The position numbers and the translations under genes were made by a program. Under the pieces are notes generated by a model. The model worked only from the letters and a program-made list of their open reading frames with translations. It was not told the origin of the DNA and ran no database searches. A stretch of 40,165 nucleotides of DNA from Nitrosovibrio sp. Nv4 (GTDB taxonomy: Bacteria; Pseudomonadota; Alphaproteobacteria; Acetobacterales; Acetobacteraceae): NCBI GenBank assembly GCA_943330455.2, contig CALQHT020000017.1, positions 1 through 40,165 on the forward strand. The letters are read 5' to 3'. This document shows, in pieces, positions 14,495-24,534 of this stretch (positions are counted from its first letter, which is position 1; each line of letters starts with the position of its first letter).

Positions 14495-15433
14495 GCGGAA
14501 GATCGAATGCGGGCGCGGCGGGGCGAATTTCGGCGGCACGGGCCAGCCGGTTCGCCCGGCATTGTCCTGCGGCGGGACGGTCTGGATGGCCTGTGGGGAT
14601 GCGCCGAGGGCCTGGGAGAGTTTGGCGGCGGCGTCCATCACGATCGCGACCAGGGCGCGTGGGCGTGGCGGACGCATGCGCATCGACGGTGCGCTCACGC
14701 TCAGCGCGGCGACGACCTGACCAGTGGCGTCGCGGACCGGCGTGCCAACACTGACCGCGCCGGCCACGATTTCATCCGCGGTCACCAGATAGCCACGCGT
14801 GCGGATGCGTTGGAGGTCGGCGGCAATCCAGGCCGGATCGGTGCGCGTGGCCGGGGTGAAGCGGGGCAGTTTTTGTGCCAGAATCTGAGTTTGGACCGAT
14901 TCCGGCGAATGGGCGAGCAGAAGGCGGGAACTGCCGGCATGTAGAGGCAGGCGCTTCCCGACCTCGGTGTAGACACGCAGGGTCGGGTCGGTCTGGTAGA
15001 TCGCGATGGTTTCGCTTTCCATACCGTCGCGGATGCGCAGGTAGACATTCTCGTTGCTGGCCTTGCCGAGGTCGACGAGGAACGGCATGGCGGTCGCGGC
15101 CAGCGCGCCCTGTTCGGCGGCCGCGCGTCCCAACACGCTCCATCGTGCGCCCAGTCGCCAAAGACCGCGCGCTTCGTCCTGGATGGCGAACCCACGTGCC
15201 TGAAGCGTCCGCAGCAAGCGGAATCCGGCAGTGCGAGTGCAGCCCGCGGCATCAGCCAAGGTGGCGAGAGGCGCCGGTCCGATGCGCGCAAGCGCCTCCA
15301 GCAGGTCCAAGGCCCGATCGACGGCGGCAATGCTGTAGTCGCGCGCTGACGTATCCGCCGCCGAGGCGTCCGGATCGACGGTTTGATCGGCCAGGGGAGG
15401 GGTTTTCCCATTGCTACGGATGCCGGATGCCAT
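14492..15433 (-). CDS. IclR-family transcriptional regulator
   Basis: 313 residues. After a variable N-terminal 30 residues comes the winged HTH (YSIAAVDRALDLLEALARIG, then LATLADAAGCTRTAGFRLLR), followed by the IclR effector-binding GAF-like domain (GSSRLLLAHSPE, IRTRGYLVTADEIVAGAVSV, PVRDATGQVVAALSVSAPS). IclR proteins respond to small organic or sugar acids and control nearby catabolic genes. The convergent dehydratase gene is the obvious candidate target. The C-terminal tail of about 30 residues is Pro-rich and outside the domain. An ATTGAT/ATCAAT inverted repeat lies 72-94 bp upstream of the ATG. Confidence 0.93.
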   Translation of the reverse strand: MASGIRSNGKTPPLADQTVDPDASAADTSARDYSIAAVDRALDLLEALARIGPAPLATLADAAGCTRTAGFRLLRTLQARGFAIQDEARGLWRLGARWSVLGRAAAEQGALAATAMPFLVDLGKASNENVYLRIRDGMESETIAIYQTDPTLRVYTEVGKRLPLHAGSSRLLLAHSPESVQTQILAQKLPRFTPATRTDPAWIAADLQRIRTRGYLVTADEIVAGAVSVGTPVRDATGQVVAALSVSAPSMRMRPPRPRALVAIVMDAAAKLSQALGASPQAIQTVPPQDNAGRTGWPVPPKFAPPRPHSIFR

Positions 15434-15504
15434 GTGCGAACCCTTGGGCTAGGCGTGGGAGGAGACGGGCGGGTTGGCGCTCGCGGCCGGAAGGACGCTG
15501 TCTC

Positions 15505-15527
15505 ATTGATGCCAATTTGTGATCAAT
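15505..15527. promoter_or_regulatory. Inverted repeat upstream of the IclR gene
   Basis: ATTGAT-N11-ATCAAT, in the otherwise featureless 333-bp stretch 15434-15766 between the IclR gene and tRNA-Leu. It could be an autoregulatory site; short arms make this tentative. I see no gene in this stretch. Confidence 0.3.
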
Positions 15528-15766
15528 ATGAGGAAGCACTACCGCTCGGTAGCATCGCATTCCGAAGCGTTCGGGTCAAAGGGTAATTCGAATAACCCTC
15601 GCATTTCGATGCGGCCAATCGGCGGCCTGCCTGGGTTCGACCGGTTGGGTTCCACCGTTGCGGCGCCAGTCTCGGAGCGCGGGCGCTTGTCGGACGGGGG
15701 CGGCTGCGCTAAAGCCCGACGCTCACGGTCGCGCGGCGGGCCCGGCGCGGCCTGTTTGTGCTATGC

Positions 15767-15851
<85 letters not shown>

Positions 15852-15914
15852 TCACCTGGCACCCCGACCTGGCATTATCGCCAAGCAAGGGCTTCTTGAG
15901 GGATTTTCTGGCAG

Positions 15915-17285
15915 ATGCAGGTTACCGAGACGCTTTCCGAGGGCTTGAAGCGCGCATTCACCGTCCTTGTGCCCGCGGCGGATATTGAAACCCGTCGCTC
16001 CGAGCGCTTGGCAAGTCTGAGCAAGACCGCTCGCCTGCCAGGCTTCCGTCCCGGCAAGGTGCCCATGATGGTGATCCGTCAGCGTTTCGGCGCCGCGGTG
16101 TCCGCCGAGGTGCTGGAAGAATCCGTCAGCAACGCCACCCGTGACATGCTGACCGAGCGCGGCCTGCGCCCGGCGATGCAGCCCAATGTGGAGATCGTCA
16201 CCCAGAACCCCACTAGCCTCGCCACCGTGGGCGACCTGGAATTCAAGGTTGAGCTGGAGCTGCTGCCGGACATCACCCTTCCCGATTTTGGCGCTCTGGC
16301 CCTGACCCGCATGAAGGTCGACGTCGCCGATGAGACGATCGAGAAGGTGCTGAACGACATCGCCACCTCCAACCGCGAAACGGTGCCGCTGACGGATGAA
16401 GAACTCGCGGCGCGTGGCGAGAATGCCGGCGCGGCCGATGGCGACGTGCTGAATGTCGATTTCGTCGGCAAGATCGGCGATGAGGTATTCGAGGGCGGAA
16501 CAGCCAAGGATATCGGTGTCGATATCGGTGGGACCGGCTTCATTCCAGGCTTTGCCGAACAATTGGTGGGAATGCGTTCCGACGAAATCCGCACCATCTC
16601 GGTGACTTTCCCCGAGGATTATAACGCCCCGAACCTGGCGGGGAAGGCGGCGACCTTTGAGGTGACGGCGAAGTCGCTCAACCGCTCGGTCGTGCCGCCG
16701 ATCGACGACAATCTGGCGATGAAGATCGGCTACGACACGCTCGACGAAATGCGCGATGCGATCCGCCAGCGGCATCAGCGGGAATTCGAGCAGCTCTCCC
16801 GCCTGCGCATCAAGCGGCAGTTGTTGGACGCTTTGGCGGGGCAGATCAGCTTCCCGGTGCCCGAAGGCATGTTGTCACGGGAATTCGATCAGATCTGGGA
16901 ACGGCTGGAATCCGACCGCAAGGCGGGGCGGATGGATGCCGACGACAAGGAAAAGGACGACGACACGCTGAAGGCCGAGTATCGCGCCATCGCCGAACGT
17001 CGGGTCCGCCTGGGGCTTCTGCTGGCCGAGATCGGGCGCATCAACAATCTGACGGTGTCGGAAGCGGAACTGACCCGCGCGATGCGCATCGAGGCGTCTC
17101 GCTATCCCGGCCAGGAACAGCAGATGATGGATCTGTTCGAGAAATACCCGGCTTTGGCCGACAACATGCGTGGCCCGATCTTCGAGGAGAAGGTCGTCGA
17201 TTTCGTGCTGGAATTGGCCCAGGTGACCGACCAGACCGTCACCCCCGAGGAGCTGATGAAGGAACCGGAGCCTGTCACGCCCTGA
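15915..17285 (+). CDS. tig: Trigger factor
   Basis: 456 residues, normal length for the ribosome-bound chaperone. The N-terminal domain carries the ribosome-docking signature GFRPGK at 43-48. A central FKBP-like peptidyl-prolyl isomerase domain follows (GDVLNVDFVGKIGDEVFEGG, then GTGFIPGFAEQLVGM, about 165-250). The rest is the helical C-terminal cradle, including the helix-rich QLSRLRIKRQLLDALA. It binds nascent chains at the exit tunnel. The ATG has TTGAGGGA about 12 nt upstream. The order tig-clpP-clpX-lon is standard in alphaproteobacteria and places folding next to degradation. Confidence 0.98.
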   Translation: MQVTETLSEGLKRAFTVLVPAADIETRRSERLASLSKTARLPGFRPGKVPMMVIRQRFGAAVSAEVLEESVSNATRDMLTERGLRPAMQPNVEIVTQNPTSLATVGDLEFKVELELLPDITLPDFGALALTRMKVDVADETIEKVLNDIATSNRETVPLTDEELAARGENAGAADGDVLNVDFVGKIGDEVFEGGTAKDIGVDIGGTGFIPGFAEQLVGMRSDEIRTISVTFPEDYNAPNLAGKAATFEVTAKSLNRSVVPPIDDNLAMKIGYDTLDEMRDAIRQRHQREFEQLSRLRIKRQLLDALAGQISFPVPEGMLSREFDQIWERLESDRKAGRMDADDKEKDDDTLKAEYRAIAERRVRLGLLLAEIGRINNLTVSEAELTRAMRIEASRYPGQEQQMMDLFEKYPALADNMRGPIFEEKVVDFVLELAQVTDQTVTPEELMKEPEPVTP

Positions 17286-17451
17286 CCGGTACTGGTGGCG
17301 CGCCGACCGCAACCCCGACGAAGCCAGCCGACCCGAATCGCGGATAAGGCTGGACTTCGCGGGCGCCGCACATATCTATGACCGTCATTGATCTCCCCAC
17401 CCACCGCCCGGGACTGTTCCTGGGCGAAGGGGCATCCGAAGGTGACCGAAC

Positions 17452-18096
17452 ATGAGGGACCGCGATCCCGTCGAAGTCTATGGCAATGCGCTGGTGCCGA
17501 TGGTGGTCGAACAGACCGCCCGCGGAGAGCGCGCCTTCGACATCTATTCCCGCCTGCTCAAGGAGCGGATCATCTTCCTGACGGGCCCCGTCTACGATCA
17601 GGTCAGTGCCCTGATCTGCGCCCAGTTGCTGTTCCTGGAGTCCGAGAACCCGAGCAAGGACATCTCCTTTTACATCAACAGCCCGGGCGGCGTGGTGTCG
17701 GCTGGACTCGCGATCTATGACACGATGCAATATATTCGCAGTCCGGTCAGCACCGTGTGCATCGGCCAGGCGGCGTCCATGGGCAGCCTGCTGCTGACCG
17801 CCGGCGCAAAGGGCAAGCGCTATGCGCTGCCCAATTCCCGGATCATGGTGCATCAGCCGTCCGGCGGTGCGCAGGGCCAGGCGACCGATATCGAGATCCA
17901 GGCGCGGGAGATACTCACCCTGCGAAAGCGGTTGAACGAGATCTATGTCCGCCACACCGGCCAGCCGATCGAGGCGATCGAGCGCAAGCTGGAACGGGAC
18001 AGCTACATGTCGGCCGAGGAAAGCCGCGATTTCGGCCTGGTGGATGAGGTCGTGGACAGCCGTCCGGTGACCGGTGACGATGCATCCAAGGGGTAA
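17452..18096 (+). CDS. clpP: ATP-dependent Clp protease proteolytic subunit
   Basis: 214 residues. The catalytic triad is Ser109 (GQAASMGS), His134 (MVHQPSGGA) and Asp183 ([10 protein letters not shown]), at the same spacing as in E. coli ClpP. It should assemble as a double heptamer and degrade substrates unfolded by ClpX, encoded 221 nt downstream. The ATG follows GAAGGTGA. The gap to tig is 166 nt, so it may have its own promoter. The C-terminal tail past [10 protein letters not shown] is short and variable. Confidence 0.98.
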   Translation: MRDRDPVEVYGNALVPMVVEQTARGERAFDIYSRLLKERIIFLTGPVYDQVSALICAQLLFLESENPSKDISFYINSPGGVVSAGLAIYDTMQYIRSPVSTVCIGQAASMGSLLLTAGAKGKRYALPNSRIMVHQPSGGAQGQATDIEIQAREILTLRKRLNEIYVRHTGQPIEAIERKLERDSYMSAEESRDFGLVDEVVDSRPVTGDDASKG

Positions 18097-18317
18097 TGGC
18101 GAGTCGGGTGAGGACGAAGGATAACCGGTGGTTGCGAATGTCCTCCCCGCTTGATCAGACCGAAATACGATAATTCAATGACTTGACCGAGCGGCGCTGC
18201 ATGATTGCCCGCCTGCGTCGCATTTTTTGACCAGTTCGGCCGCGATGTTCTTGTCGTCGTCGTCCGAGGAGGGCTAACATCCCTCATTGTGCCCCCGTGC
18301 AAGGGGGAGGAGTGCGC

Positions 18318-19571
<1,254 letters not shown>

Positions 19572-19628
19572 TCACGGAAGGCGCTGTCACGGATGACGCC
19601 CTGCCGTGGCTCTCCTGGATGTCAAGGT

Positions 19629-19657
19629 CTTGTGCTGAAGCATGGCGACCCCGATAT
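19629..19657 (+). promoter_or_regulatory. Candidate RpoH (sigma-32) promoter of lon
   Basis: CTTGTGC, a 13-nt spacer, then CCCCGATAT, about 98 nt before the lon ATG. This fits the heat-shock pattern CTTGAA-N(13-17)-CCCCATnT with mismatches. Confidence 0.35.
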
Positions 19658-19754
19658 CCGACCGAGCCTGAAACGTATGACGTAGCCGTGAAAGCGCCCC
19701 CCCGTGCCGCAATTTGGGCGGATGTGGTGCCGACTGTCCTGAAGGAGGTCAATT

Positions 19755-22211
19755 ATGACGCAATCCGATCGGCCGGGGCCTGAAGGGTCCCCCGAACCCC
19801 GTAAACCCGAGACCGCGCTGGGCGGTGGCGATATGCTCGCCGTACTCCCCCTGCGCGATATCGTGGTGTTCCCGCATATGATCGTGCCGCTCTTCGTCGG
19901 ACGGGAGAAATCCGTCCGCGCATTGGAAGCGGTCATGAAGGAGGACAAGCAGATCCTGCTGGTGGCGCAAAAGAACGCGTCCCAGGACGATCCCTCGGTC
20001 GAGGACATCTACCGTGTCGGCACGGTCTCCACGATCCTGCAACTGCTGAAACTGCCGGATGGCACCGTGAAGGTGCTGGTCGAAGGCGGCAAGCGCGCGA
20101 AGATCACCGGCTTCAAGGAAACCGAATCCTATTTCGAAGCCATGGTCGAGCCGATGCCCGACCTTGGCGGCGACAAGAAGGACCTGGAAGCCCTCGGCCG
20201 CACGGTCGTGTCCCAGTTCGAGCAGTATATCAAGCTCAACAAGAAGATCGCGCCCGAGGTCCTGGTTTCGCTGAACCAGATCGAGGAGCCGTCGAAGCTG
20301 GCCGATACCGTCGCCAGCCATCTGAACCTGAAGATTCCGGAAAAGCAGGAACTGCTTGAAATCGCCAAGATCGGCGAGCGGCTGGAGCGCGTTTTCGGCC
20401 ACATGGAATCCGAAATCGGCGTCCTGCAGGTCGAGAAGAAGATCCGCAACCGCGTGAAGCGGCAGATGGAGAAGACCCAGCGCGAGTACTACCTGAACGA
20501 ACAGCTCAAGGCGATTCAGAAGGAGTTGGGCGAGGGTGAGGACGGCAAGGACGAGAACGCCGAACTCGAAGCCCGCATCAAGAAGACCAAGTTCACCAAG
20601 GAAGCCCGCGAGAAGGCCTTGGCGGAGCTGAAAAAGCTCAAGACCATGAGCCCGATGAGCGCGGAAGCGACCGTGGTGCGCAACTATCTGGATTGGATGC
20701 TGTCCATTCCCTGGAAGAAGCGCAGCAAGATCAGCAACGACGTGATCGCCGCCGGCAAGGTGCTGGAAGACGACCATTACGGGCTGGAGAAGGTGAAAGA
20801 GCGGATCATCGAGTATCTGGCTGTGCAGGCGCGCAGTCCGAAGGTACGCGGTCCGATTCTGTGCCTGGTCGGCCCGCCCGGCGTCGGCAAGACGTCCCTG
20901 GGCAAGTCGATCGCCAAGGCCACCGGGCGCGCCTTCGTGCGTATGTCGCTCGGCGGTGTGCGCGACGAAGCGGAAGTGCGTGGCCATCGGCGGACCTATA
21001 TCGGCTCGATGCCGGGCAAGGTCATCCAGGGCATGAAGAAGGCCAAGACGTCCAACCCGTTGTTCCTGTTGGATGAGGTCGACAAGCTGGGCCAGGATTG
21101 GCGCGGCGATCCGTCCTCGGCCCTGCTGGAGGTGTTGGATCCGGAGCAGAACTCCACCTTCGCCGATCACTACCTGGAGGTCGATTACGATCTGTCCGAC
21201 GTGATGTTCGTCACCACGGCCAACAGCCTGCGGATGCCGCAGCCGCTGATGGACCGCATGGAGATCATCCGCATCCCCGGCTACACCGAGGATGAAAAGG
21301 TCGAGATCGCCAAGCGCCACCTGATCACCAAGCAATCCGAGGCACACGGCCTGAAAAAGGACGAGTGGAGCATCTCGGAAGAAGCGTTGCGGGACCTGAT
21401 CCGGTACTACACACGGGAAGCCGGCGTGCGGAATCTGGAGCGGGAAATCGCCAACCTGGCGCGCAAGGCGGTGCTTGAGATCGTCACCAAGAAGTCCGCC
21501 AAGGTCGCGATCACGCTGAAGAACGTCGAAAAATTCGCCGGTGTGAAGAAGTACCGCTACGGCGAGACCGAAGAAGAGGACATGGTCGGTGTCGTCACCG
21601 GTCTGGCCTGGACCGAGGTCGGCGGCGAAATTCTGACCATCGAGTCGGTGCTGCTGCCGGGCAAGGGCAACACCAAGCAGACCGGCAAGCTGGGCGATGT
21701 GATGCAGGAAAGCGTCTCGGCCGCCATGAGCTACGTGCGCAGTCGCTCGATCAATTTCGGCATCAAGCCGACGCTCTTCGAGAAGCGTGACCTGCATGTC
21801 CATGTACCGGAAGGAGCGACCCCGAAGGATGGACCGTCGGCCGGCATTGCGATGGCGACCTCGATCGTGTCGGTGATGACCGGCATTCCGGTGCGCCGGG
21901 ACGTGGCCATGACCGGCGAGATCACCCTGCGCGGTCGGGTGCTGCCGATCGGCGGTTTGAAGGAAAAACTGCTGGCGGCGCTGCGGGCCGGAATCACCAC
22001 CGTTTTCATTCCTAAGGATAATGAAAAGGACCTGGCCGAGATCCCGGATAACGTGAAAAAGCACCTCAAGCTGATCCCGGTCGCCCATGTGGACGATGTG
22101 ATTAGCCAGGCGTTGGCACGCAAACCGATCGCGATCGAGTGGGAAGAACCGCCGGACCCTCCGGTCGCTGCGCCCGCCGCACAACCGGCAGCGAGTACGC
22201 TGGCACACTGA
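19755..22211 (+). CDS. lon: ATP-dependent Lon protease
   Basis: 818 residues of LonA type. The N-terminal substrate-binding domain ([20 protein letters not shown]) is followed by a coiled-coil region, an AAA+ module with Walker A GPPGVGKT at 373-380 and [11 protein letters not shown], and the protease domain with catalytic Ser695 (PKDGPSAG) and Lys738 (GGLKEK). It degrades misfolded and short-lived regulatory proteins. The ATG has GAAGGAGGTC about 5 nt upstream. The C-terminal tail is Pro/Ala-rich. It is followed by an intrinsic-type hairpin and then hupB. Confidence 0.98.
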   Translation: MTQSDRPGPEGSPEPRKPETALGGGDMLAVLPLRDIVVFPHMIVPLFVGREKSVRALEAVMKEDKQILLVAQKNASQDDPSVEDIYRVGTVSTILQLLKLPDGTVKVLVEGGKRAKITGFKETESYFEAMVEPMPDLGGDKKDLEALGRTVVSQFEQYIKLNKKIAPEVLVSLNQIEEPSKLADTVASHLNLKIPEKQELLEIAKIGERLERVFGHMESEIGVLQVEKKIRNRVKRQMEKTQREYYLNEQLKAIQKELGEGEDGKDENAELEARIKKTKFTKEAREKALAELKKLKTMSPMSAEATVVRNYLDWMLSIPWKKRSKISNDVIAAGKVLEDDHYGLEKVKERIIEYLAVQARSPKVRGPILCLVGPPGVGKTSLGKSIAKATGRAFVRMSLGGVRDEAEVRGHRRTYIGSMPGKVIQGMKKAKTSNPLFLLDEVDKLGQDWRGDPSSALLEVLDPEQNSTFADHYLEVDYDLSDVMFVTTANSLRMPQPLMDRMEIIRIPGYTEDEKVEIAKRHLITKQSEAHGLKKDEWSISEEALRDLIRYYTREAGVRNLEREIANLARKAVLEIVTKKSAKVAITLKNVEKFAGVKKYRYGETEEEDMVGVVTGLAWTEVGGEILTIESVLLPGKGNTKQTGKLGDVMQESVSAAMSYVRSRSINFGIKPTLFEKRDLHVHVPEGATPKDGPSAGIAMATSIVSVMTGIPVRRDVAMTGEITLRGRVLPIGGLKEKLLAALRAGITTVFIPKDNEKDLAEIPDNVKKHLKLIPVAHVDDVISQALARKPIAIEWEEPPDPPVAAPAAQPAASTLAH

Positions 22212-22264
22212 ATTGGGCCTGAAAGCGGCGCGATTTGTGTTGCTCGTGGAAAACAAAGCCATGA

Positions 22265-22291
22265 AACCCGCCGGAAAACCTCCGGCGGGTT
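22265..22291 (+). terminator. Terminator hairpin after lon
   Basis: Perfect 10-bp stem AACCCGCCGG / CCGGCGGGTT with a 7-nt loop, ending in TTAGCTT. It separates lon from hupB. Confidence 0.65.
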
Positions 22292-22406
22292 AGCTTCCCG
22301 CATTGACGCGGGCGAATCCCCCCCACTAGTGTCCGCCGCCCACCGGCCGCCCCTTATCGGTCGGAGACGGTGACTTCATGTATCTGAACGAGAGGAAAGC
22401 GTAACT

Positions 22407-22679
22407 GTGAACAAGATGGATCTGATCGCGGCCGTATCCGATGCGACCGACCTCTCGCGTGCGAAAGCAAGCGACGTCGTCGATGCGGTGTTCAGCTCGA
22501 TCACCGACGCTTTGCGGAAGCAGGACGAAGTGCGCCTGGTCGGTTTTGGCACGTTTGCCGCCGCGAAGCGCAAGGCCAGCACGGGCCGCAATCCGCGCAC
22601 GGGTGAGGAGATGCAGATCCCCGAATCCACCACCGTCCGCTTCAAGGCCGGCAAGGGCCTGAAAGACGCGGTTGGCTAG
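22407..22679 (+). CDS. hupB: HU family DNA-binding protein
   Basis: 90 residues, full length for HU. Helix-loop N-terminus (MNKMDLIAAVSDATDLSRAK), the signature GFGTFAAAKRKASTGRNP, and the proline-tipped arm RNPRTGEEM. It binds and bends DNA as a nucleoid protein. The start is a GTG with GAGGA about 10 nt upstream; an ATG three codons later is less likely because HU proteins begin MNK. The position after lon is typical of alphaproteobacteria and many other proteobacteria. Confidence 0.97.
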   Translation: MNKMDLIAAVSDATDLSRAKASDVVDAVFSSITDALRKQDEVRLVGFGTFAAAKRKASTGRNPRTGEEMQIPESTTVRFKAGKGLKDAVG

Positions 22680-22701
22680 GCTTCTAAGGCAGGGTCATGC
22701 T

Positions 22702-22720
22702 GGGGGCGGGTTTGGCCCCC
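22702..22720 (+). terminator. Terminator hairpin after hupB
   Basis: GGGGGC / GCCCCC with a 7-nt loop, followed by a TTGGTTTT stretch. It lies 23 nt after the hupB stop. Confidence 0.5.
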
Positions 22721-22828
22721 GGCGTTGGTTTTCCCTATCGCCGATAGGAGCATGATCGCGCCGAGCGGAGCGTAATAGTGTGTGATATCAACCGGTCTAG
22801 CCCTTGACTGGTGTACCTCTTCCCACTC

Positions 22829-22904
22829 GTCATTGCCGGGCTTGACCTGGCAACCCGCGGGTAAACGTCGGGGGATGGGTTGCCAGATCAAGTCCGGCAA
22901 TGAC
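22829..22904. repeat. REP-like imperfect inverted repeat
   Basis: Arms 22829-22856 and 22877-22904 match as inverted copies at 26 of 28 positions (GTCATTGCCGG...TGGCAACCC), with a 20-nt centre. A related single arm occurs at 4566-4588. Such intergenic repeats are dispersed in many alphaproteobacterial genomes. The surrounding region 22721-23007 has no gene. Confidence 0.65.
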
Positions 22905-23007
22905 GGTGAAAGAACGCCCTCGGGCCATTGTTTCGGCCGGTTGGTATGGATCATGCGATAAGCTAAAGAGCGAAAGCGGTTTCCAGCGAGAGTGAAACCG
23001 CTTTAGT

Positions 23008-23082
23008 GGGCGGTTAGCTCAGCGGTAGAGCGTCTCGTTTACACCGAGAGGGTCGGCGGTTCGAAACCGTCACCGCCCACCA
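23008..23082 (+). tRNA. tRNA-Val (anticodon UAC)
   Basis: 75 nt with encoded CCA. Acceptor stem GGGCGGT/ACCGCCC, D-arm TTAGCTCAGCGGTAGAGC, anticodon stem around TTTACAC (anticodon TAC), T-arm GGTTCGAAACC. It converges with the pyruvate kinase gene. Confidence 0.97.
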
Positions 23083-23092
23083 TCACCCAGCA

Positions 23093-24523
23093 TCACACCG
23101 TCGCGACGCGCAATGCGTTCGTCGTCCCGGCATGACCGAACGGCACGCCGGCGGTCACCACGATCTCCTCTCCCGCGACTGCAAATCCCTCGGCCAGTGC
23201 GACGCGGCTGGCGCGGGTCACGGCTTCCGTCATGGAGTGGACGTCGGGAGTCACGACGGCATGCACCCCCCACACCACTGCCATGCGGCGGGCGGTGTCC
23301 AGATTGGGAGTCAGGCCGATCACCGGCGCGTCGGGCCGTTCCCGTGCCACACCCAAGGCGGTGCTGCCGGATGCGGTGAAGGCGACGATCACCTTGGCGC
23401 CCATCGTGTGGCAGATCTGCTGCGCGGCGGCGGCGATGGCGCCCCGCGTGGTGCGCTCCGGTTCGGCCCGGGACGAGTCGATCATCGCCCGCCAGCCGGA
23501 ATCCTGCTCCACCCTGGCGACGATGCGATCCATCATGTTGACGGATTCGTACGGGTATTGGCCGGCGGCGGTTTCGCCCGACAGCATCACCGCATCCGCC
23601 CCGTCATAGACCGCGGTGGCGACGTCGGACGCCTCGGCGCGGGTCGGCGCGGGGGCGGCCATCATGCTTTCCAGCATCTGGGTGGCGACGACGACGGGCT
23701 TGCCGAGCTGACGGGCGAGTCGGACGATGCGCTTTTGGGCGAGGGGGACTTCCTCGGGCGGCAATTCCACGCCCAGGTCGCCGCGCGCGACCATCACCGC
23801 GTCGGTCAGGGCCAGGATCGCCTCCAGATTGTCCAAAGCCTGGGGTTTTTCCAGTTTCACCATCACCCAGGCGCGACCGGCGATCAGGGCCTTGGCCTCG
23901 ATCACGTCTTCCGGGCGTTGGACGAAGGACAGGCCGATATAATTGGCACCATGGCTGACAGCGAATTCCAGGTCCTCGCGGTCTTTCACCGTCAGGGCGG
24001 GGATCGGCAACACGACGTCGGGGACGTTGACGCCTTTGCGGTCGGACAGCGGGCCGCCGACGACGACCTCGGTTTCCAGGCCGTCGGGGCGCTTGCGGGT
24101 CACGCGCAGGCGCAGTTTGCCGTCGTCCAGCAGCAGGGTGCAGCCGATGGAAGCGGCTTCGATGATCTCCGGATGGGGCAGGTTGACCCGCTGGGCATCG
24201 CCGGGCGTGGGGTTCAGGTCCAACCGGAAGGGCTGGCCGGTTTGCAGATGGACCCGCCCGCCGGAAAAGCGGCCGACCCGCAGTTTCGGACCCTGCACAT
24301 CCGCCAGAATCCCGATCGGGCGGTCGAACCGCTGTTCCAACTCGCGAATCATGGCAAAGCGGAGCGCGTGGTCTTCGTGCGTCCCGTGCGAGAAATTCAG
24401 CCGGAACACGTCGGCGCCGGCCTGAAACAGCCGCGCCATCACCTCCATGGACGAACTGGCCGGGCCAAGCGTGGCGATGATCTTGGTGCGACGACGCCGG
24501 CGGAGCTTGGGACGGGTGGCCAT
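23093..24523 (-). CDS. pyk: Pyruvate kinase
   Basis: 476 residues, normal length. Seen: TKIIATLGPASSSMEVMARL at the N-terminus, FRLNFSHGTHEDH with the substrate-binding NFSHG, VMVKLEKPQAL with the active-site Lys and metal Glu, DAVMVARGDLGVELP, and the C-terminal allosteric domain. It converts phosphoenolpyruvate and ADP to pyruvate and ATP. It starts 11 nt after the glycerate 2-kinase stop, the same pairing as ttuD-ttuE in tartrate-degrading operons, so it may mainly serve glycerate-derived carbon. AAAGAG lies 7 nt before the ATG. Confidence 0.97.
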   Translation of the reverse strand: MATRPKLRRRRRTKIIATLGPASSSMEVMARLFQAGADVFRLNFSHGTHEDHALRFAMIRELEQRFDRPIGILADVQGPKLRVGRFSGGRVHLQTGQPFRLDLNPTPGDAQRVNLPHPEIIEAASIGCTLLLDDGKLRLRVTRKRPDGLETEVVVGGPLSDRKGVNVPDVVLPIPALTVKDREDLEFAVSHGANYIGLSFVQRPEDVIEAKALIAGRAWVMVKLEKPQALDNLEAILALTDAVMVARGDLGVELPPEEVPLAQKRIVRLARQLGKPVVVATQMLESMMAAPAPTRAEASDVATAVYDGADAVMLSGETAAGQYPYESVNMMDRIVARVEQDSGWRAMIDSSRAEPERTTRGAIAAAAQQICHTMGAKVIVAFTASGSTALGVARERPDAPVIGLTPNLDTARRMAVVWGVHAVVTPDVHSMTEAVTRASRVALAEGFAVAGEEIVVTAGVPFGHAGTTNALRVATV

Positions 24524-24534
24524 GACGTGCTCTT

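Noticed and set aside
19749-22262. An 837-codon open frame on the minus strand
   Set aside because: It is antisense to lon and has no domain resemblance; Lon motifs and its Shine-Dalgarno define the real gene.
22676-22954. A 92-codon minus-strand frame near tRNA-Val
   Set aside because: It is the translation of the REP-like inverted repeat and the hupB terminator; such frames recur wherever the repeat occurs.
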